DNA from: an uncultured Prochlorococcus sp. | GTDB taxonomy: Bacteria; Cyanobacteriota; Cyanobacteriia; PCC-6307; Cyanobiaceae | Assembly (NCBI GenBank): GCA_902538225.1 | Contig: CACBEF010000001.1 | Coordinates: forward strand, 110,124 to 174,123 | Reading direction: 5' to 3' | Length of the DNA stretch: 64,000 nt | In this document: positions 23,336 through 32,961 of the stretch, in pieces | Numbering within the stretch: the stretch's first letter is position 1 | Layout of the letters: the number at the start of each line of letters is the position of its first letter | The notes under the pieces: model-generated | Told to the model about the DNA's origin: nothing | The model's database searches: none | Seen by the model: only the letters and a program-made list of their open reading frames with translations | Translations under genes and position numbers: made by a program

Positions 23336-24172
23336 TTACAAATATATGATTGTAGGTTGTTGAGAATTTTGAGTTGTCAAATATTGAAGAACGGGTTTTT
23401 TGAATAAGTTTAAAACCACTTTTTCAATTATTGATATTGAAGATTTATAGTCTGATCTCTTTTCGTCTAATTCTATAAGCAAAGAACGTAATGATTCCAT
23501 TCTTAATGTTTTGATACTTCCTTTTAGTATAAGGTTCTCATTGCCGTCAACATCAATTTTAATGTGATTAACTTTTGGTGATATTGAAACAATACAATTA
23601 TCTAGTTTATCCCCATAGCAGCCTTGGGAATGTTGAGTTTTGAATGATTGTTCGAACTGATCTTTCTGATTGTCAAAACTAGATAAAGCTCCTCCCCATT
23701 GCATTCTTTGAAGATTTAATTCAGAGAATCCTTTTTTATTATGCAATGCGATTAAATAAGCTTTTACTATTTCCCCAATATTATTTTTCAAAATATTCAT
23801 ATTTAAAAGAGCAAAATTAAGGGCATCAGGTTCTATGCATGTTGTGCTTATTCCTTTTTTGGCTGCATACAAACTATATATCCCGATATTTGCCCCTATA
23901 TCTAAAAAATATTCACTTGAATTAAATGAGTCTATCCATTTTATAGTTTCTGGCTCTTTGTATAAAAAACTAGATGCTCTGTATCTACAAATTTCCCCAT
24001 AATCATAAATTTCAAAAAGAAGTGTTTTTTCCTTGTTAAAAACGGGTTGTGTTTTTAATAAACGCTTATCGGAAAATTGAGCAAATTTTCTTTTGAACTT
24101 AAAAATTATTTTATGAATAACCTTATTTAGATTGAGTAACCATTCCCAAGAAGTCCTGTTACTTTTAGCCAT
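23336..24172 (-). CDS. FkbM family SAM-dependent methyltransferase
   Basis: 278 residues. SAM-binding motif I YFLDIGANIGIYSLYAAKKG at about 88-107, acidic motif II CIEPD at 112-116, and the FkbM signature HIKIDVDGNENLILKGS near residue 205. FkbM enzymes O-methylate sugars, glycopeptides or polyketides, so with its island location a role in modifying surface glycans is plausible but unproven. First gene of the island operon. A direct-repeat motif lies 23-42 bases upstream of its ATG. Confidence 0.88.
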   Translation of the reverse strand: MAKSNRTSWEWLLNLNKVIHKIIFKFKRKFAQFSDKRLLKTQPVFNKEKTLLFEIYDYGEICRYRASSFLYKEPETIKWIDSFNSSEYFLDIGANIGIYSLYAAKKGISTTCIEPDALNFALLNMNILKNNIGEIVKAYLIALHNKKGFSELNLQRMQWGGALSSFDNQKDQFEQSFKTQHSQGCYGDKLDNCIVSISPKVNHIKIDVDGNENLILKGSIKTLRMESLRSLLIELDEKRSDYKSSISIIEKVVLNLFKKPVLQYLTTQNSQQPTIIYL

Positions 24173-24194
24173 TTGAAATAATATCTATTTCTAT

Positions 24195-24214
24195 AATTAG
24201 AGCAGAAATTAGAG
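24195..24214. repeat. 20-bp inverted repeat, right copy
   Basis: AATTAGAGCAGAAATTAGAG, exact reverse complement of 21409-21428. On the minus strand it reads as two CTCTAATT units on a 12-bp period just upstream of the FkbM start, where an operator would be expected. Confidence 0.7.
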
Positions 24215-24224
24215 TGGATTGCAT

Positions 24225-24252
24225 ATATCTGGAAATATCTAGCTATATCTGG
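24225..24252. repeat. Three ATATCTRG units on a 10-bp period
   Basis: ATATCTGG (24225), ATATCTAG (24235) and ATATCTGG (24245), followed by a partial AATATC. Helically phased short repeats 60 bases from the tRNA end of the island could be recombinase arm-type or regulator sites. No protein is known. Confidence 0.5.
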
Positions 24253-24311
24253 CTAATATCAAATTTTTTACTTATTCCTTCTAACTCTAGTTGTAGCAAC
24301 ACTTTTGGGTA

Positions 24312-24383
<72 letters not shown>

Positions 24384-24393
24384 AATTTTAAAG

Positions 24394-24475
24394 TGGGCCG
24401 GGTTGGATTTGAACCAACGTAGGCAGAGCCAGCGGATTTACAGTCCGCCCCCTTTAACCACTCGGGCACCGACCC
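24394..24475 (-). tRNA. tRNA-Tyr(GTA)
   Basis: An 82-base class II tRNA on the minus strand: acceptor GGGTCGG with CCGGCCC plus A, anticodon loop CTGTAAA (anticodon GTA), a long variable arm, and T-arm GTTGG-TTCAAAT-CCAAC. It lies directly upstream of tRNA-Thr and is probably co-transcribed with it. No duplicated fragment of this tRNA is seen. Confidence 0.97.
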
Positions 24476-24574
24476 CCACTAATTGAACTTATCAGTTAAT
24501 GGACACTTTGTGTGAAATTGTTTTGGTTTTTTTGTTTCTTTCTAGATAGCATTTGTAAAGAAAAGACTTTATTG

Positions 24575-25018
24575 ATGATGAATATTTTATTGATAAATGG
24601 ACCAAATCTAAATCTTTTGGGAACTAGAGAACCTGAAATATATGGCAATAAAACATTGAGTGATATAGAAAAAGATTTAACTAAATTTGCTAAACAAAGG
24701 AGTATTAATCTTGAATGTTTTCAAAGTAATCATGAGGGAGAAATAGTAGATAAAATTCAGGATTCTGTAAAAAGTATCCAAGGTATTCTTATAAACGCTG
24801 GTGCTTTTACTCATACCTCGATTTCTATTCGTGATGCTTTAATTGGATCAAAAATTCCATTTGTAGAGTTACATATTTCAAATATTTTCAGTAGAGAAGA
24901 TTTTCGTAAAGAATCTTTTCTTACAGATAAAGCTATAGGAATTATTAGTGGATTCGGTATATCAAGTTATTCCTTAGCTCTTGAAGGAATAATAGGATAT
25001 TTGAGTATTAAAGATTAA
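24575..25018 (+). CDS. aroQ: 3-dehydroquinate dehydratase, type II
   Basis: I choose the ATG at 24575 (a second ATG follows at 24578), giving about 147 residues as usual for the family. The GTG at 24512 would add a hydrophobic extension not seen in AroQ. Signature [18 protein letters not shown] at the N-terminus, [17 protein letters not shown] with the catalytic region, and [15 protein letters not shown]. It dehydrates 3-dehydroquinate in the shikimate pathway. The miaE gene begins right after its stop codon. Confidence 0.95.
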   Translation: MMNILLINGPNLNLLGTREPEIYGNKTLSDIEKDLTKFAKQRSINLECFQSNHEGEIVDKIQDSVKSIQGILINAGAFTHTSISIRDALIGSKIPFVELHISNIFSREDFRKESFLTDKAIGIISGFGISSYSLALEGIIGYLSIKD

Positions 25019-25627
25019 ATGCTAGTAGATTTTAAAAGGCCCACTTCTCATATTAAATATTTATCGTCATTAACCTCAGATGAGTGGATTAAACTCGCAT
25101 TATCTAATCCTATAGATATTCTTATTGACCATGCTCATTGTGAAAGAAAAGCAGCAGGAGTAGCTATTCAATTGATGTTTAGATATCCATCAGAACCAAA
25201 TCTGGCAGAAGTTCTAAGTCCAATAGCGAGAGAGGAATTAGAGCATTTTGAAAAAATACTTTATTTTTTAAAGGATCTTGGACATTCTCTTGAGTCCTTA
25301 AAACCGCCTCCATATGGAGCTGAACTGTCCAAAAATATAAGAAAGGAAGAGCCCAATAGAATGCTTGATAGTTTCTTAATAGCAGGACTTATTGAAGCAA
25401 GAAGTCATGAAAGATTAAGCTTGCTTGCGCTTAATTCTGAAGATAAATCGTTTAAATCCCTTTATGAGTCTCTGCTTGAGAGTGAGGCAAGACATTTTGG
25501 AGTTTACTGGAAACTAGCGCAAACTAAATTCTCTAAAAATCAAACTTTTAAAAGGTTAGAGGAATTGTCTGAAATTGAGTCAGCAATATTAGTTGAAACT
25601 TTTATGATGCCAAGGGTACATAGCTAA
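25019..25627 (+). CDS. miaE: tRNA-(ms2io6A)-hydroxylase
   Basis: A ferritin-like four-helix protein of 202 residues with diiron ligand motifs CERKAAG, EELEHFE, EARSHER and ESEARHF. MiaE hydroxylates the isopentenyl group of ms2i6A37 in tRNA using oxygen. It begins at the base after the aroQ stop and ends 14 bases before cobI, so the three form one operon. Confidence 0.88.
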   Translation: MLVDFKRPTSHIKYLSSLTSDEWIKLALSNPIDILIDHAHCERKAAGVAIQLMFRYPSEPNLAEVLSPIAREELEHFEKILYFLKDLGHSLESLKPPPYGAELSKNIRKEEPNRMLDSFLIAGLIEARSHERLSLLALNSEDKSFKSLYESLLESEARHFGVYWKLAQTKFSKNQTFKRLEELSEIESAILVETFMMPRVHS

Positions 25628-25641
25628 AGTTAATAAAAAAA

Positions 25642-26397
25642 ATGATAATAAACAAGTTCTTAAGTTTATTGAATCGATATAAAACTGGTTTGCCAACATT
25701 CACCATCGTTGGTGTAGGACCTGGAGATCCATCGCTTTTAACAATTGCTGCTGTGGATGCAATAAAAAAAGCGAAAGTTATAGTTTTTCCAATATCAGAT
25801 GATAATAAAAAGAGTTTCGCTGCAGAAATAGTCAAGAAATATACCAAATTTAAAAAAAATATACCTATCATCTTTCCAATGGCTAGGAAGGATTTTGATC
25901 CTGATGAAATATGGTCTAACTCAGTAGAAAAAATTGTGAAATTTATAAAAAACGGTGAATCAGTTGTTTTACTTTGCCTAGGAGATACCTCAATATTTGC
26001 AAGTTCTTCTAATATTTTGAGGATTATAAAGCATAATTATCCAGAAATCATTACCAAAACCATACCTGGTATTTCTTCTCTGTCAGCAACAGCAGCTTTG
26101 AATGATTTTGATTTAGTTAAAAAAGGTGAGACTTTAATAATCAAAGAGTGCCCCTCTTCCAGTTCAGAATTAACATCCCTAATTAAGGAAAGTAGAGAAA
26201 ATAAAACGGTCTTGGCCATTATGAAAATTGGGAAACGATGGAATTTAGTTAGGGAAACTTTAAAAAAAGAGGATATTATCAAAAAATCATTAATTGCTTT
26301 GAGTGTTGGTACGCCTGATCAAATTATTCAATATGCCTCTCAATATAATAAGGACTTTATGCCTTATTTTTCTTTGATTTTGATAAGGTTCGATTAA
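25642..26397 (+). CDS. cobI: Precorrin-2 C20-methyltransferase
   Basis: 251 residues of the tetrapyrrole methylase (TP_methylase) fold. The N-terminal VGVGPGDPSLLTIAAVDAIKKA motif, the middle LCLGDTSIFASSSNIL (the GD loop) and IPGISSLSATAA are all present. It methylates precorrin-2 at C20 in corrin (pseudocobalamin) synthesis. Its stop overlaps the ATG of the next gene (26397). Confidence 0.9.
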   Translation: MIINKFLSLLNRYKTGLPTFTIVGVGPGDPSLLTIAAVDAIKKAKVIVFPISDDNKKSFAAEIVKKYTKFKKNIPIIFPMARKDFDPDEIWSNSVEKIVKFIKNGESVVLLCLGDTSIFASSSNILRIIKHNYPEIITKTIPGISSLSATAALNDFDLVKKGETLIIKECPSSSSELTSLIKESRENKTVLAIMKIGKRWNLVRETLKKEDIIKKSLIALSVGTPDQIIQYASQYNKDFMPYFSLILIRFD

Positions 26398-26882
26398 TGC
26401 CTAAAAAAGAAAAATTCATTGAAAATCAATTTACATGGCCAATATGTAAAAAAATATTATTTCTTATTCTTGAAGATAAGGTTAGTGATGTATTTGTTTG
26501 TGAATTAGTTTGGGAAAGACTTTTTTATACTAGAGAAACAACTTTGAATAATTGGGTTTCTAGCGCATTAACTCCTTCTTATTGGTCAGAAAAATTTGAA
26601 AAAGCTCCTCAAATCATTTCAGAGCGACCAGCCTCAGTACATTTGACTCGATCAATTCCAAAAGACAATAAACAGGGATTGAAAAATTTTCTTAATTTTA
26701 AAGGTTATAAGATTAATGAACTCTATCCAAGAAGAACTAGAAGAGCGACGGCAGTAAATTGGTTGATTTATTGGGCGATTGAAAATGATTGTTTTTCAAA
26801 AGATAATGGATTAATTCCAAGTCCTAGTTCGCCACCTGCTAATCCAATTAAAGGACATTTTGGCGATCCAGAAATCAAATAA
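26397..26882 (+). CDS. DUF1823 family protein
   Basis: 161 residues with VCELVWERLFYTRETTLNNW, RPASVHLTRSIPKDNKQGLKNFL and ELYPRRTRRATAVNWL, a pattern I recognise as DUF1823, a family confined to cyanobacteria and plastid-bearing algae or plants. Basic and soluble. Function unknown. Translationally coupled to cobI by a one-base overlap and located just before der. Confidence 0.85.
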   Translation: MPKKEKFIENQFTWPICKKILFLILEDKVSDVFVCELVWERLFYTRETTLNNWVSSALTPSYWSEKFEKAPQIISERPASVHLTRSIPKDNKQGLKNFLNFKGYKINELYPRRTRRATAVNWLIYWAIENDCFSKDNGLIPSPSSPPANPIKGHFGDPEIK

Positions 26883-26956
26883 GTTTTTTTGAATAAGGTA
26901 AATGATTCTATTAAAGGTATAGTTGTAATAGATACTACTTTCTTTGGAGAGAAGAA

Positions 26957-28330
26957 TTGATTCTTCCTACAATAGCAATTATCGGAAGACCTAACGTTGG
27001 GAAATCTACTTTAGTTAATCGTCTTTGCCAAAGTAATGATGCAATAGTATTTGATAAACCCGGTGTTACAAGAGATAGAACTTATCAAAATGCTTCATGG
27101 GAAGGTAAGGAATTTCAAATAGTTGATACTGGAGGTTTAGTTTTTGATGACGATAGTGAATTTCTCCCAGAGATAAGGACACAAGTTTTCTTGGCTCTAG
27201 AAGAGGCTTCACTCGCGTTACTTGTGGTAGATGGGAATCAAGGCGTTACTGATGGTGATTTATCAATAGCAAAATGGTTAAGAAACTCAAGATGTAAAAC
27301 AATTGTTGCTGTTAATAAATGCGAATCGACTACTCTAGGAATATCCCTAGCTTCGGAGTTCTGGAAATTAGGATTGGGCGAACCTAACCCTGTTTCGGCT
27401 ATTCATGGTTCAGGTACTGGAGATCTTTTAGATCTCGTTATTAACGAACTTCCTGAAAATAATATCCAGGATGATGAAGAAAAGATAATGATGTCAATTA
27501 TTGGTAGGCCTAATGTTGGTAAATCTAGCTTGTTAAATTCAATCTGTGGAGAAAAAAGAGCAATAGTTAGTGATATTAGTGGTACGACAACTGATTCAAT
27601 AGATACGCTTATTAAAAAAGGTGATAATCATTGGAAAATTATTGATACTGCAGGGATTAGAAGAAAGAAAAATGTTAAATATGGCACTGAATTCTTTGGT
27701 ATTAATAGGGCTTTTAAATCTATAGATAGAAGTGATGTTTGTGTTTTAGTAATAGATGCTATAGATGGAGTAACTGATCAAGACCAGAAGCTGGCTGGGC
27801 GCATAGAAGAACAAGGCAGAGCTTGCATAATTGTTGTGAATAAATGGGATCTTGTAGAAAAAAATAGTTCAACAATTTATCAAGTAGAAAAAGAACTTAG
27901 ATCTAAACTTTATTTCTTACACTGGTCAAAAATGATTTTTATATCTGCCCTAACTGGTCAGAGAGTTGATAATATTTTTGAGCATGCTCTTAATGCTGTA
28001 AATCAACATAGAAGAAGAGTTACAACGTCTGTAGTTAATGAAGTACTTAAAGAATCAATCAGTTGGAAAAGTCCTCCAACGAAGAGAAGCGGCAAGCAAG
28101 GTAGGCTTTATTACGGTACTCAAGTAAAGAACAAACCTCCCACTTTTACTCTTTTTGTAAATGACCCTAAATTATTCGGAATAACTTATAGAAGATATAT
28201 TGAAAAACAAATTAGAGTAAATTTAGGCTTTGAAGGCACACCCCTCATTTTACTTTGGAGAGGAAAACAGCAAAGAGCTTTAAATAAAGAAGTCGAAAGA
28301 GAAAATATTGAGTTAATTCAAAAAGATTAA
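26957..28330 (+). CDS. der: Ribosome-assembly GTPase Der (EngA)
   Basis: 457 residues with two tandem GTPase domains: the first with GRPNVGKST near residue 9, DTGG and NKCE; the second with [12 protein letters not shown] near residue 180, DTAGIRRK and NKWD. A C-terminal KH-like domain follows ([20 protein letters not shown]). A TTG start is used, with a GGAGA ribosome-binding motif just upstream. Needed for 50S subunit maturation. Its stop overlaps the next gene's start. Confidence 0.96.
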   Translation: MILPTIAIIGRPNVGKSTLVNRLCQSNDAIVFDKPGVTRDRTYQNASWEGKEFQIVDTGGLVFDDDSEFLPEIRTQVFLALEEASLALLVVDGNQGVTDGDLSIAKWLRNSRCKTIVAVNKCESTTLGISLASEFWKLGLGEPNPVSAIHGSGTGDLLDLVINELPENNIQDDEEKIMMSIIGRPNVGKSSLLNSICGEKRAIVSDISGTTTDSIDTLIKKGDNHWKIIDTAGIRRKKNVKYGTEFFGINRAFKSIDRSDVCVLVIDAIDGVTDQDQKLAGRIEEQGRACIIVVNKWDLVEKNSSTIYQVEKELRSKLYFLHWSKMIFISALTGQRVDNIFEHALNAVNQHRRRVTTSVVNEVLKESISWKSPPTKRSGKQGRLYYGTQVKNKPPTFTLFVNDPKLFGITYRRYIEKQIRVNLGFEGTPLILLWRGKQQRALNKEVERENIELIQKD

Positions 28331-29244
28331 TGAATTTGCTTACCAAATTTTCTGTTGGTCAATACGTTCATGGTAATAGAAGTTGGCTAAGAATTATAGA
28401 TAGTAGATTAAAAATAATTATGGTAATGATATTTTTAATCACTCCAATTTGGGCAGGTCCAATATGGAGATTGAGTTTAGTTGGTTTTTTACTATTAATT
28501 ACTTTTTTAAGTTTATTGCCATCTAGAGTATGGTGGCGATCATTATTTTTTCTCTCATGTTTGTCACTATTAATTGGATGTATATCAATACTTGCCTCGT
28601 CTGATATTCAATCTCTTGATGGCTACTTAAGAAATCCCAATGAGTTGCAAGTAGTATTGGAAAGCCAAAAAGAATGGAATATTTTGCAAATTCCTTCGCA
28701 GAAGATATGGTTTATTAATTTTGGTCCCTACAACTTATCAAGAAAAGCTTTTGAACTAGGAATAAAAACCTCCACTTTGATATTTACCGTTATTCATAGT
28801 GTGAATTTGATGCTTTTAACCACATTGCAGGAAGACATTGTATGGGGATTAAGTTGGTTTATGTATCCATTAAGAAAGATTGGATTGCCTACTAGTAAGT
28901 GGCTTTTTCAGTTGTTAATTGCATTACGTTTTATTCCTCTAGTGCAAGAAGAAATTCAAAATATCATTAAATCAGTGTCAGTTAGATCAATAAATTTTCG
29001 AAATTTAGGACTAAAGAAATCCTTTAATGTTTTATTAATTTTAGTGGAAAGGTTATTTCAAAATATTTTTCTGAGAATTGATCATGGAGCAGAATCATTA
29101 CTCTCAAAGAAAAAAATTATTATAAAAACCAACAGATTTAGAACTCTTTATCCTTCAAAATCTCTCAATGTAATTGTTAATACATTATCGATTTGTTTTA
29201 TTTGCATAGCAATTTTTCTTAGAAAACTGTATGGTGCATTATAA
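28330..29244 (+). CDS. EcfT/CbiQ-type transporter transmembrane protein
   Basis: 304 residues with several membrane helices in the N-terminal part (residues about 28-90) and a large C-terminal domain. The LLIALRFIPLVQEEIQNIIKSVSVRSINFR segment is the coupling-helix signature of energy-coupling-factor T components. Which S component it serves is not visible in this window. It overlaps der by one base and precedes pipX, a conserved cyanobacterial order. Confidence 0.85.
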   Translation: MNLLTKFSVGQYVHGNRSWLRIIDSRLKIIMVMIFLITPIWAGPIWRLSLVGFLLLITFLSLLPSRVWWRSLFFLSCLSLLIGCISILASSDIQSLDGYLRNPNELQVVLESQKEWNILQIPSQKIWFINFGPYNLSRKAFELGIKTSTLIFTVIHSVNLMLLTTLQEDIVWGLSWFMYPLRKIGLPTSKWLFQLLIALRFIPLVQEEIQNIIKSVSVRSINFRNLGLKKSFNVLLILVERLFQNIFLRIDHGAESLLSKKKIIIKTNRFRTLYPSKSLNVIVNTLSICFICIAIFLRKLYGAL

Positions 29245-29262
29245 ATAACACAATATTTAGGT

Positions 29263-29529
29263 TTGAGTTCTGAGCGTTATTTAAACCATCCAACATTTGG
29301 CATGTTATACCAAGTATCTCCTGGGAATGATGGGAGAGATATTTATGCGACTTTATACGCTCAAAAAATGTTTTTCTTGGTAGAAGTTCGACAGAGAGAA
29401 GTTTTTTTTGAAGTTATACCTTATTTAGATGCCCGTAATCAGGCCGAATTAAACCTTCAAAAAGCTAGAAGAAAAGGATCTGAAGAACTATCTAAATGGG
29501 AGAATTTATTTACGCAAACTTTCTTATAA
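29263..29529 (+). CDS. pipX: PII-interacting protein PipX
   Basis: 88 residues from a TTG at 29263. ERYLNHPTFGMLYQV...ATLYAQKMFFLV is the Tudor-like N-terminal domain, followed by two C-terminal helices (DARNQAELNLQKARRKG ...). PipX binds either PII (GlnB) or the nitrogen regulator NtcA, acting as an NtcA co-activator when 2-oxoglutarate is high. pipY follows 3 bases downstream, the conserved pair that confirms the call. Confidence 0.94.
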   Translation: MSSERYLNHPTFGMLYQVSPGNDGRDIYATLYAQKMFFLVEVRQREVFFEVIPYLDARNQAELNLQKARRKGSEELSKWENLFTQTFL

Positions 29530-29532
29530 AAG

Positions 29533-30168
29533 GTGAACCCTGCAAATTATTTAAAAATAAAAAATAAAATACCATCAAATGTAAATATTCTTGCGGTAAG
29601 TAAAGGATTTAAAAGTCAAGAAATCAAGACTATTCAAAATATAGGTCAGAACGATTTTGGTGAAAGTAAAGTTCAAGAGGCGTTTGAAAAACAATTAACC
29701 TTAAAAGATCTTAAACAAATAAATTGGCACTTTATTGGAAGAATACAAAGTAATAAAATAAGGAAAATAGTTCAAAATTTCAAATATATTCATTCAGTAG
29801 ATTCATTTGAAAAGTTGCAAAAGATTTCAAATATTTCACGTGAAGAGAAGAAAAATCCATTAATAATGTTGCAGGTTAAGTTGAGTGATGACCCTACTAA
29901 AGGAGGCTTTAATCCTGAATTTTTAATTTTGAAATGGAGAGAAATTGAAGAGTTGAAAAATATTTCATTAATCGGTTTGATGACTATCAATCCTAAAGGA
30001 CTTAGCTCTAAAGAAAATTCAGGGTTGTTCAAAAAATGTCGTGCTCTCGCTGATTCTCTGCAACTACCAGATTGTTCCATGGGGATGTCAGGTGATTGGG
30101 AGGAAGCTATTGATGCTGGATCAACTTGGTTAAGATTAGGATCATTGATTTTTGGAGGCAGATCCTAA
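29533..30168 (+). CDS. pipY: PLP homeostasis protein PipY (YggS/PLPBP family)
   Basis: 211 residues from a GTG at 29533. The PLP-binding Lys is in NILAVSKGF near residue 24. Other family motifs are FGESKVQEAFEK, INWHFIGRIQSNK, GLMTINPKG and LRLGSLIFGGR. A single-domain fold-type III protein without a known enzymatic reaction, it buffers pyridoxal phosphate. Operon with pipX (3-base gap). Confidence 0.94.
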   Translation: MNPANYLKIKNKIPSNVNILAVSKGFKSQEIKTIQNIGQNDFGESKVQEAFEKQLTLKDLKQINWHFIGRIQSNKIRKIVQNFKYIHSVDSFEKLQKISNISREEKKNPLIMLQVKLSDDPTKGGFNPEFLILKWREIEELKNISLIGLMTINPKGLSSKENSGLFKKCRALADSLQLPDCSMGMSGDWEEAIDAGSTWLRLGSLIFGGRS

Positions 30169-30318
30169 TTAGTTATTTTTTTATAAAAATCTTATCTATT
30201 AACTTGCAGTAAAGTTCAACTAACGTTATTTAAGTATAGGTAGTTTATTCATTTAAAAAATGAATCTATTACTCAAGGTTCTTAAACCTTAGTAATCAAT
30301 TTCAAGAGGATTTAAAAG

Positions 30319-30894
30319 GTGTCACTTATTTCTAGATTAAAAGCAGTTGTTGCAGGGGATGAGTATCTCGATGATGATTTTGATGAGTTGGATTATGCTT
30401 CAGAGGATGAATTAAATGATATTAATAATTTCAAACAAAATCCAAAGAATGCAAATGCCCTTGCAAATTCAAATCCATTCGATTTTATGAATAACAACAG
30501 ATCATCAAAAGTAGTTGGTATGCCTGGAATCTCAAATTCATCCTCAGAAGTAAGCTTAATGGAACCAAGAAGTTTTGATGAGATGCCTCAAGCTATACAA
30601 GCATTAAGAGAAAGAAAAACTGTAATTCTCAATTTAACTATGATGGATCCTGATCAAGCTCAAAGAGCGGTTGATTTTATTGCTGGGGGCACATATGCAA
30701 TTGATGGACATCAAGAAAGAGTCGGTGAAAGTATTTTTCTCTTTGCTCCAAGTTGTGTAAATGTAACTAGTTCTTCCCCAGAAGAAGCTTCACCTTCTTC
30801 TGGGTCTGCAGAAAACACACCACAATATAGTTTGGGCAAAAATACTACTCCTGAACCAGCATGGGGTAATTCTAAATTAAGTGCTTATTCATGA
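30319..30894 (+). CDS. sepF: Cell division protein SepF (Cdv2)
   Basis: 191 residues from a GTG at 30319 with AGAGGATTT upstream. The N-terminal amphipathic membrane-targeting helix [13 protein letters not shown] is followed by an acidic, low-complexity linker. The SepF core ([42 protein letters not shown]...) is at about residues 83-150, then a Ser/Pro-rich tail. SepF polymers tether FtsZ to the membrane. Conserved position between pipY and proC. Confidence 0.93.
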   Translation: MSLISRLKAVVAGDEYLDDDFDELDYASEDELNDINNFKQNPKNANALANSNPFDFMNNNRSSKVVGMPGISNSSSEVSLMEPRSFDEMPQAIQALRERKTVILNLTMMDPDQAQRAVDFIAGGTYAIDGHQERVGESIFLFAPSCVNVTSSSPEEASPSSGSAENTPQYSLGKNTTPEPAWGNSKLSAYS

Positions 30895-30901
30895 TTAATC
30901 T

Positions 30902-31714
30902 GTGACAGATAAAATTGCGATTATTGGTTTTGGAAATATTGCAAGTGCTATAGTTACCCCTCTATTAGATAACAAATTAATTCAGCCAGAGAATGTTTTT
31001 TGTATTGTAAATACAGAAAAAAGTTTAGAAAACATAAAAAAAAATTATAAACATAATATAAACGTTTATAAATCAGGTTCTAAAGATTCAAAAATAATTT
31101 GGGATTGTCAATATAAACTTCTTTCGATAAAACCCCAACAATTAAATGATATAAGTGAGGATGATCATATAAAAAATAAGGACAATTTAATAGTTTCAAT
31201 TCTTGCTGGGGTTTCAATAAATAGACTTACTCAAAAGTTTCCTAATCATAAATGTGTGAGGGTGGTTACAAATATTCCAATAACTATTGGAAAAGGTTTA
31301 ACAGGGATTTCTTGGGGAGAAGAAATTACAGAAGATCAGAAACAATTTACAAAAAAATTATTTGAAAATACTAGTAAAATTTATGAATTTACTGAAGATT
31401 ACCTTGATATATTTTTAGCTTTAACTTCATCAGGACCTGCAATTATTGCTTTAATTATAGAAGCATTAAGTGACGGAGGATTAAGCGGGGGATTACCAAA
31501 AAAAATTTCAGAAGAACTTGTTATGAAAATGATACTAGGAACTATTTGTCTAATAAAGGAAAAAAAACTTACTACTTCTGAGCTTAAAAATTTAGTAACC
31601 TCTCCAGGTGGAACAACTATTTCTGCTTTAAGGGTTTTAGAAAAAAAGAGTGTAAGGTCAGCATTAATGGAATCAATAGTTTCAGCTAGTAATCGAAGTA
31701 AAGAGTTTCGTTAG
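30902..31714 (+). CDS. proC: Pyrroline-5-carboxylate reductase
   Basis: 270 residues from a GTG at 30902. The N-terminal NAD(P) motif IGFGNIASAIV, the middle segment RVVTNIPITIGKGLTG, and the C-terminal signature LTSSGPAIIALIIEALSDGG...SPGGTTISALRVLE are diagnostic. It catalyses the last step of proline synthesis. It follows sepF by 7 bases and converges with the glycosyltransferase gene. Confidence 0.95.
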   Translation: MTDKIAIIGFGNIASAIVTPLLDNKLIQPENVFCIVNTEKSLENIKKNYKHNINVYKSGSKDSKIIWDCQYKLLSIKPQQLNDISEDDHIKNKDNLIVSILAGVSINRLTQKFPNHKCVRVVTNIPITIGKGLTGISWGEEITEDQKQFTKKLFENTSKIYEFTEDYLDIFLALTSSGPAIIALIIEALSDGGLSGGLPKKISEELVMKMILGTICLIKEKKLTTSELKNLVTSPGGTTISALRVLEKKSVRSALMESIVSASNRSKEFR

Positions 31715-31719
31715 GTTTT

Positions 31720-32877
31720 TCAATTGTCTTTTAAGTTCATATAAACTTTTTCAAGTGAATTTATATTTTTAGCAATTGTGTATCTCTCAAGTATACGTTC
31801 TCTAGCTTTTTCTCCAAGATCTTTTGTAAATGAAGGGTGTTCTACAAGAATTGGGATTATAGTTTTTAATTGTCCAGCCACATTATCAGTTGAAATTACT
31901 ATTCCTGCTCCGTTATCTAAAACTTCACCATCAGCTCCGGCATCTGTAGCTACACAAGCAGTACCAGCAGACATTGCCTCCAAAAGTGATAATGATAAAC
32001 CCTCTACTAAGCTTGGTAAGAAAAATACTTCTGCTATTTGCATTATTGCTATCCTAGTTTCTAAATCTAATTCGGCACCCCACCAAATTAATTTCTCATT
32101 GCCAAGGTTAGAAAAACTATTTTCAAGTGTTGGCTTCATTGGTCCATCCCCAACAATAACTAATTTGCAATTTTGTGTTTTTGTTTGGCGCCAAGAACGT
32201 AAAAGTGCCTCGATATTTTTCTCATTTGCAATCCTTCCCATATATAGAAAGATTCTTTCATTTCCAAGTTTGTTTTTTACCTGATCATATTTTTTACTTG
32301 TTTTGCAAAAAGGTTTCCAAATATTTTCATCAACACCGTTTGGAATAATTATTTGTTTTTCTTTAGGTACTCCTAATTTCTCAAGAACATTTTTTTGAGG
32401 TTCAGAAAAAATAATTATTTTATCGAACTTTGCTAAAGAGGGAGCATAAAGTTGATACGTTAATTGTTGAGTGCTCGCAGTTAGATTTCTATTTTTTGCA
32501 TCAAATGGTGGATGAAATGTTCCTATAAGAGGAACATTGATTTCATTACAAAGCTCTGGAAGTCTAAAGTCTAAAGGAGATAAAGTTAGGCTTGCATGTA
32601 CTACTTCAGGTTTTAATCTTTCCAATGATAGCCTTAGCTCTTTTTCTGCCCTTGGCGAGGGTATTGTATAAACTTGAGATTTAATTAAATATGGGAGACT
32701 TACATCAGGATCATTTGCAAGAAATAATGGGTTTGATGAATTTGAACTAGAAGGATTGTCGAAATGAATAAAACTAATTTTATGCCCTCTGGCCTTTAAT
32801 TCCTTAGTAGTAGAATTACCGTAAGTTACATTTCCACAAAAAGGGGATTTTTTTCCCAACCAGGCAATATGAACCAC
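31720..32877 (-). CDS. GT4-family glycosyltransferase
   Basis: 385 residues in two Rossmann domains of the GT-B fold. Donor-side motifs: IFLYMGRIANEKNIEALLRSW, LVIVGDGPMK and the EX7E-like block FFLPSLVEGLSLSLLEAMSAGTACVATDAGADGE near residue 290-325 (quoted in part). Acceptor unknown; glycolipid or surface polysaccharide are possible. It lies between proC and recO, outside any polysaccharide cluster. Confidence 0.9.
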   Translation of the reverse strand: MVHIAWLGKKSPFCGNVTYGNSTTKELKARGHKISFIHFDNPSSSNSSNPLFLANDPDVSLPYLIKSQVYTIPSPRAEKELRLSLERLKPEVVHASLTLSPLDFRLPELCNEINVPLIGTFHPPFDAKNRNLTASTQQLTYQLYAPSLAKFDKIIIFSEPQKNVLEKLGVPKEKQIIIPNGVDENIWKPFCKTSKKYDQVKNKLGNERIFLYMGRIANEKNIEALLRSWRQTKTQNCKLVIVGDGPMKPTLENSFSNLGNEKLIWWGAELDLETRIAIMQIAEVFFLPSLVEGLSLSLLEAMSAGTACVATDAGADGEVLDNGAGIVISTDNVAGQLKTIIPILVEHPSFTKDLGEKARERILERYTIAKNINSLEKVYMNLKDN

Positions 32878-32961
32878 ATTAATTGAATTAACTATTTATT
32901 AAGTTAACAGTCAAAGGCGCCATGATCATATTTTTTAAATTTTTAATGCTTCATGAAAATG

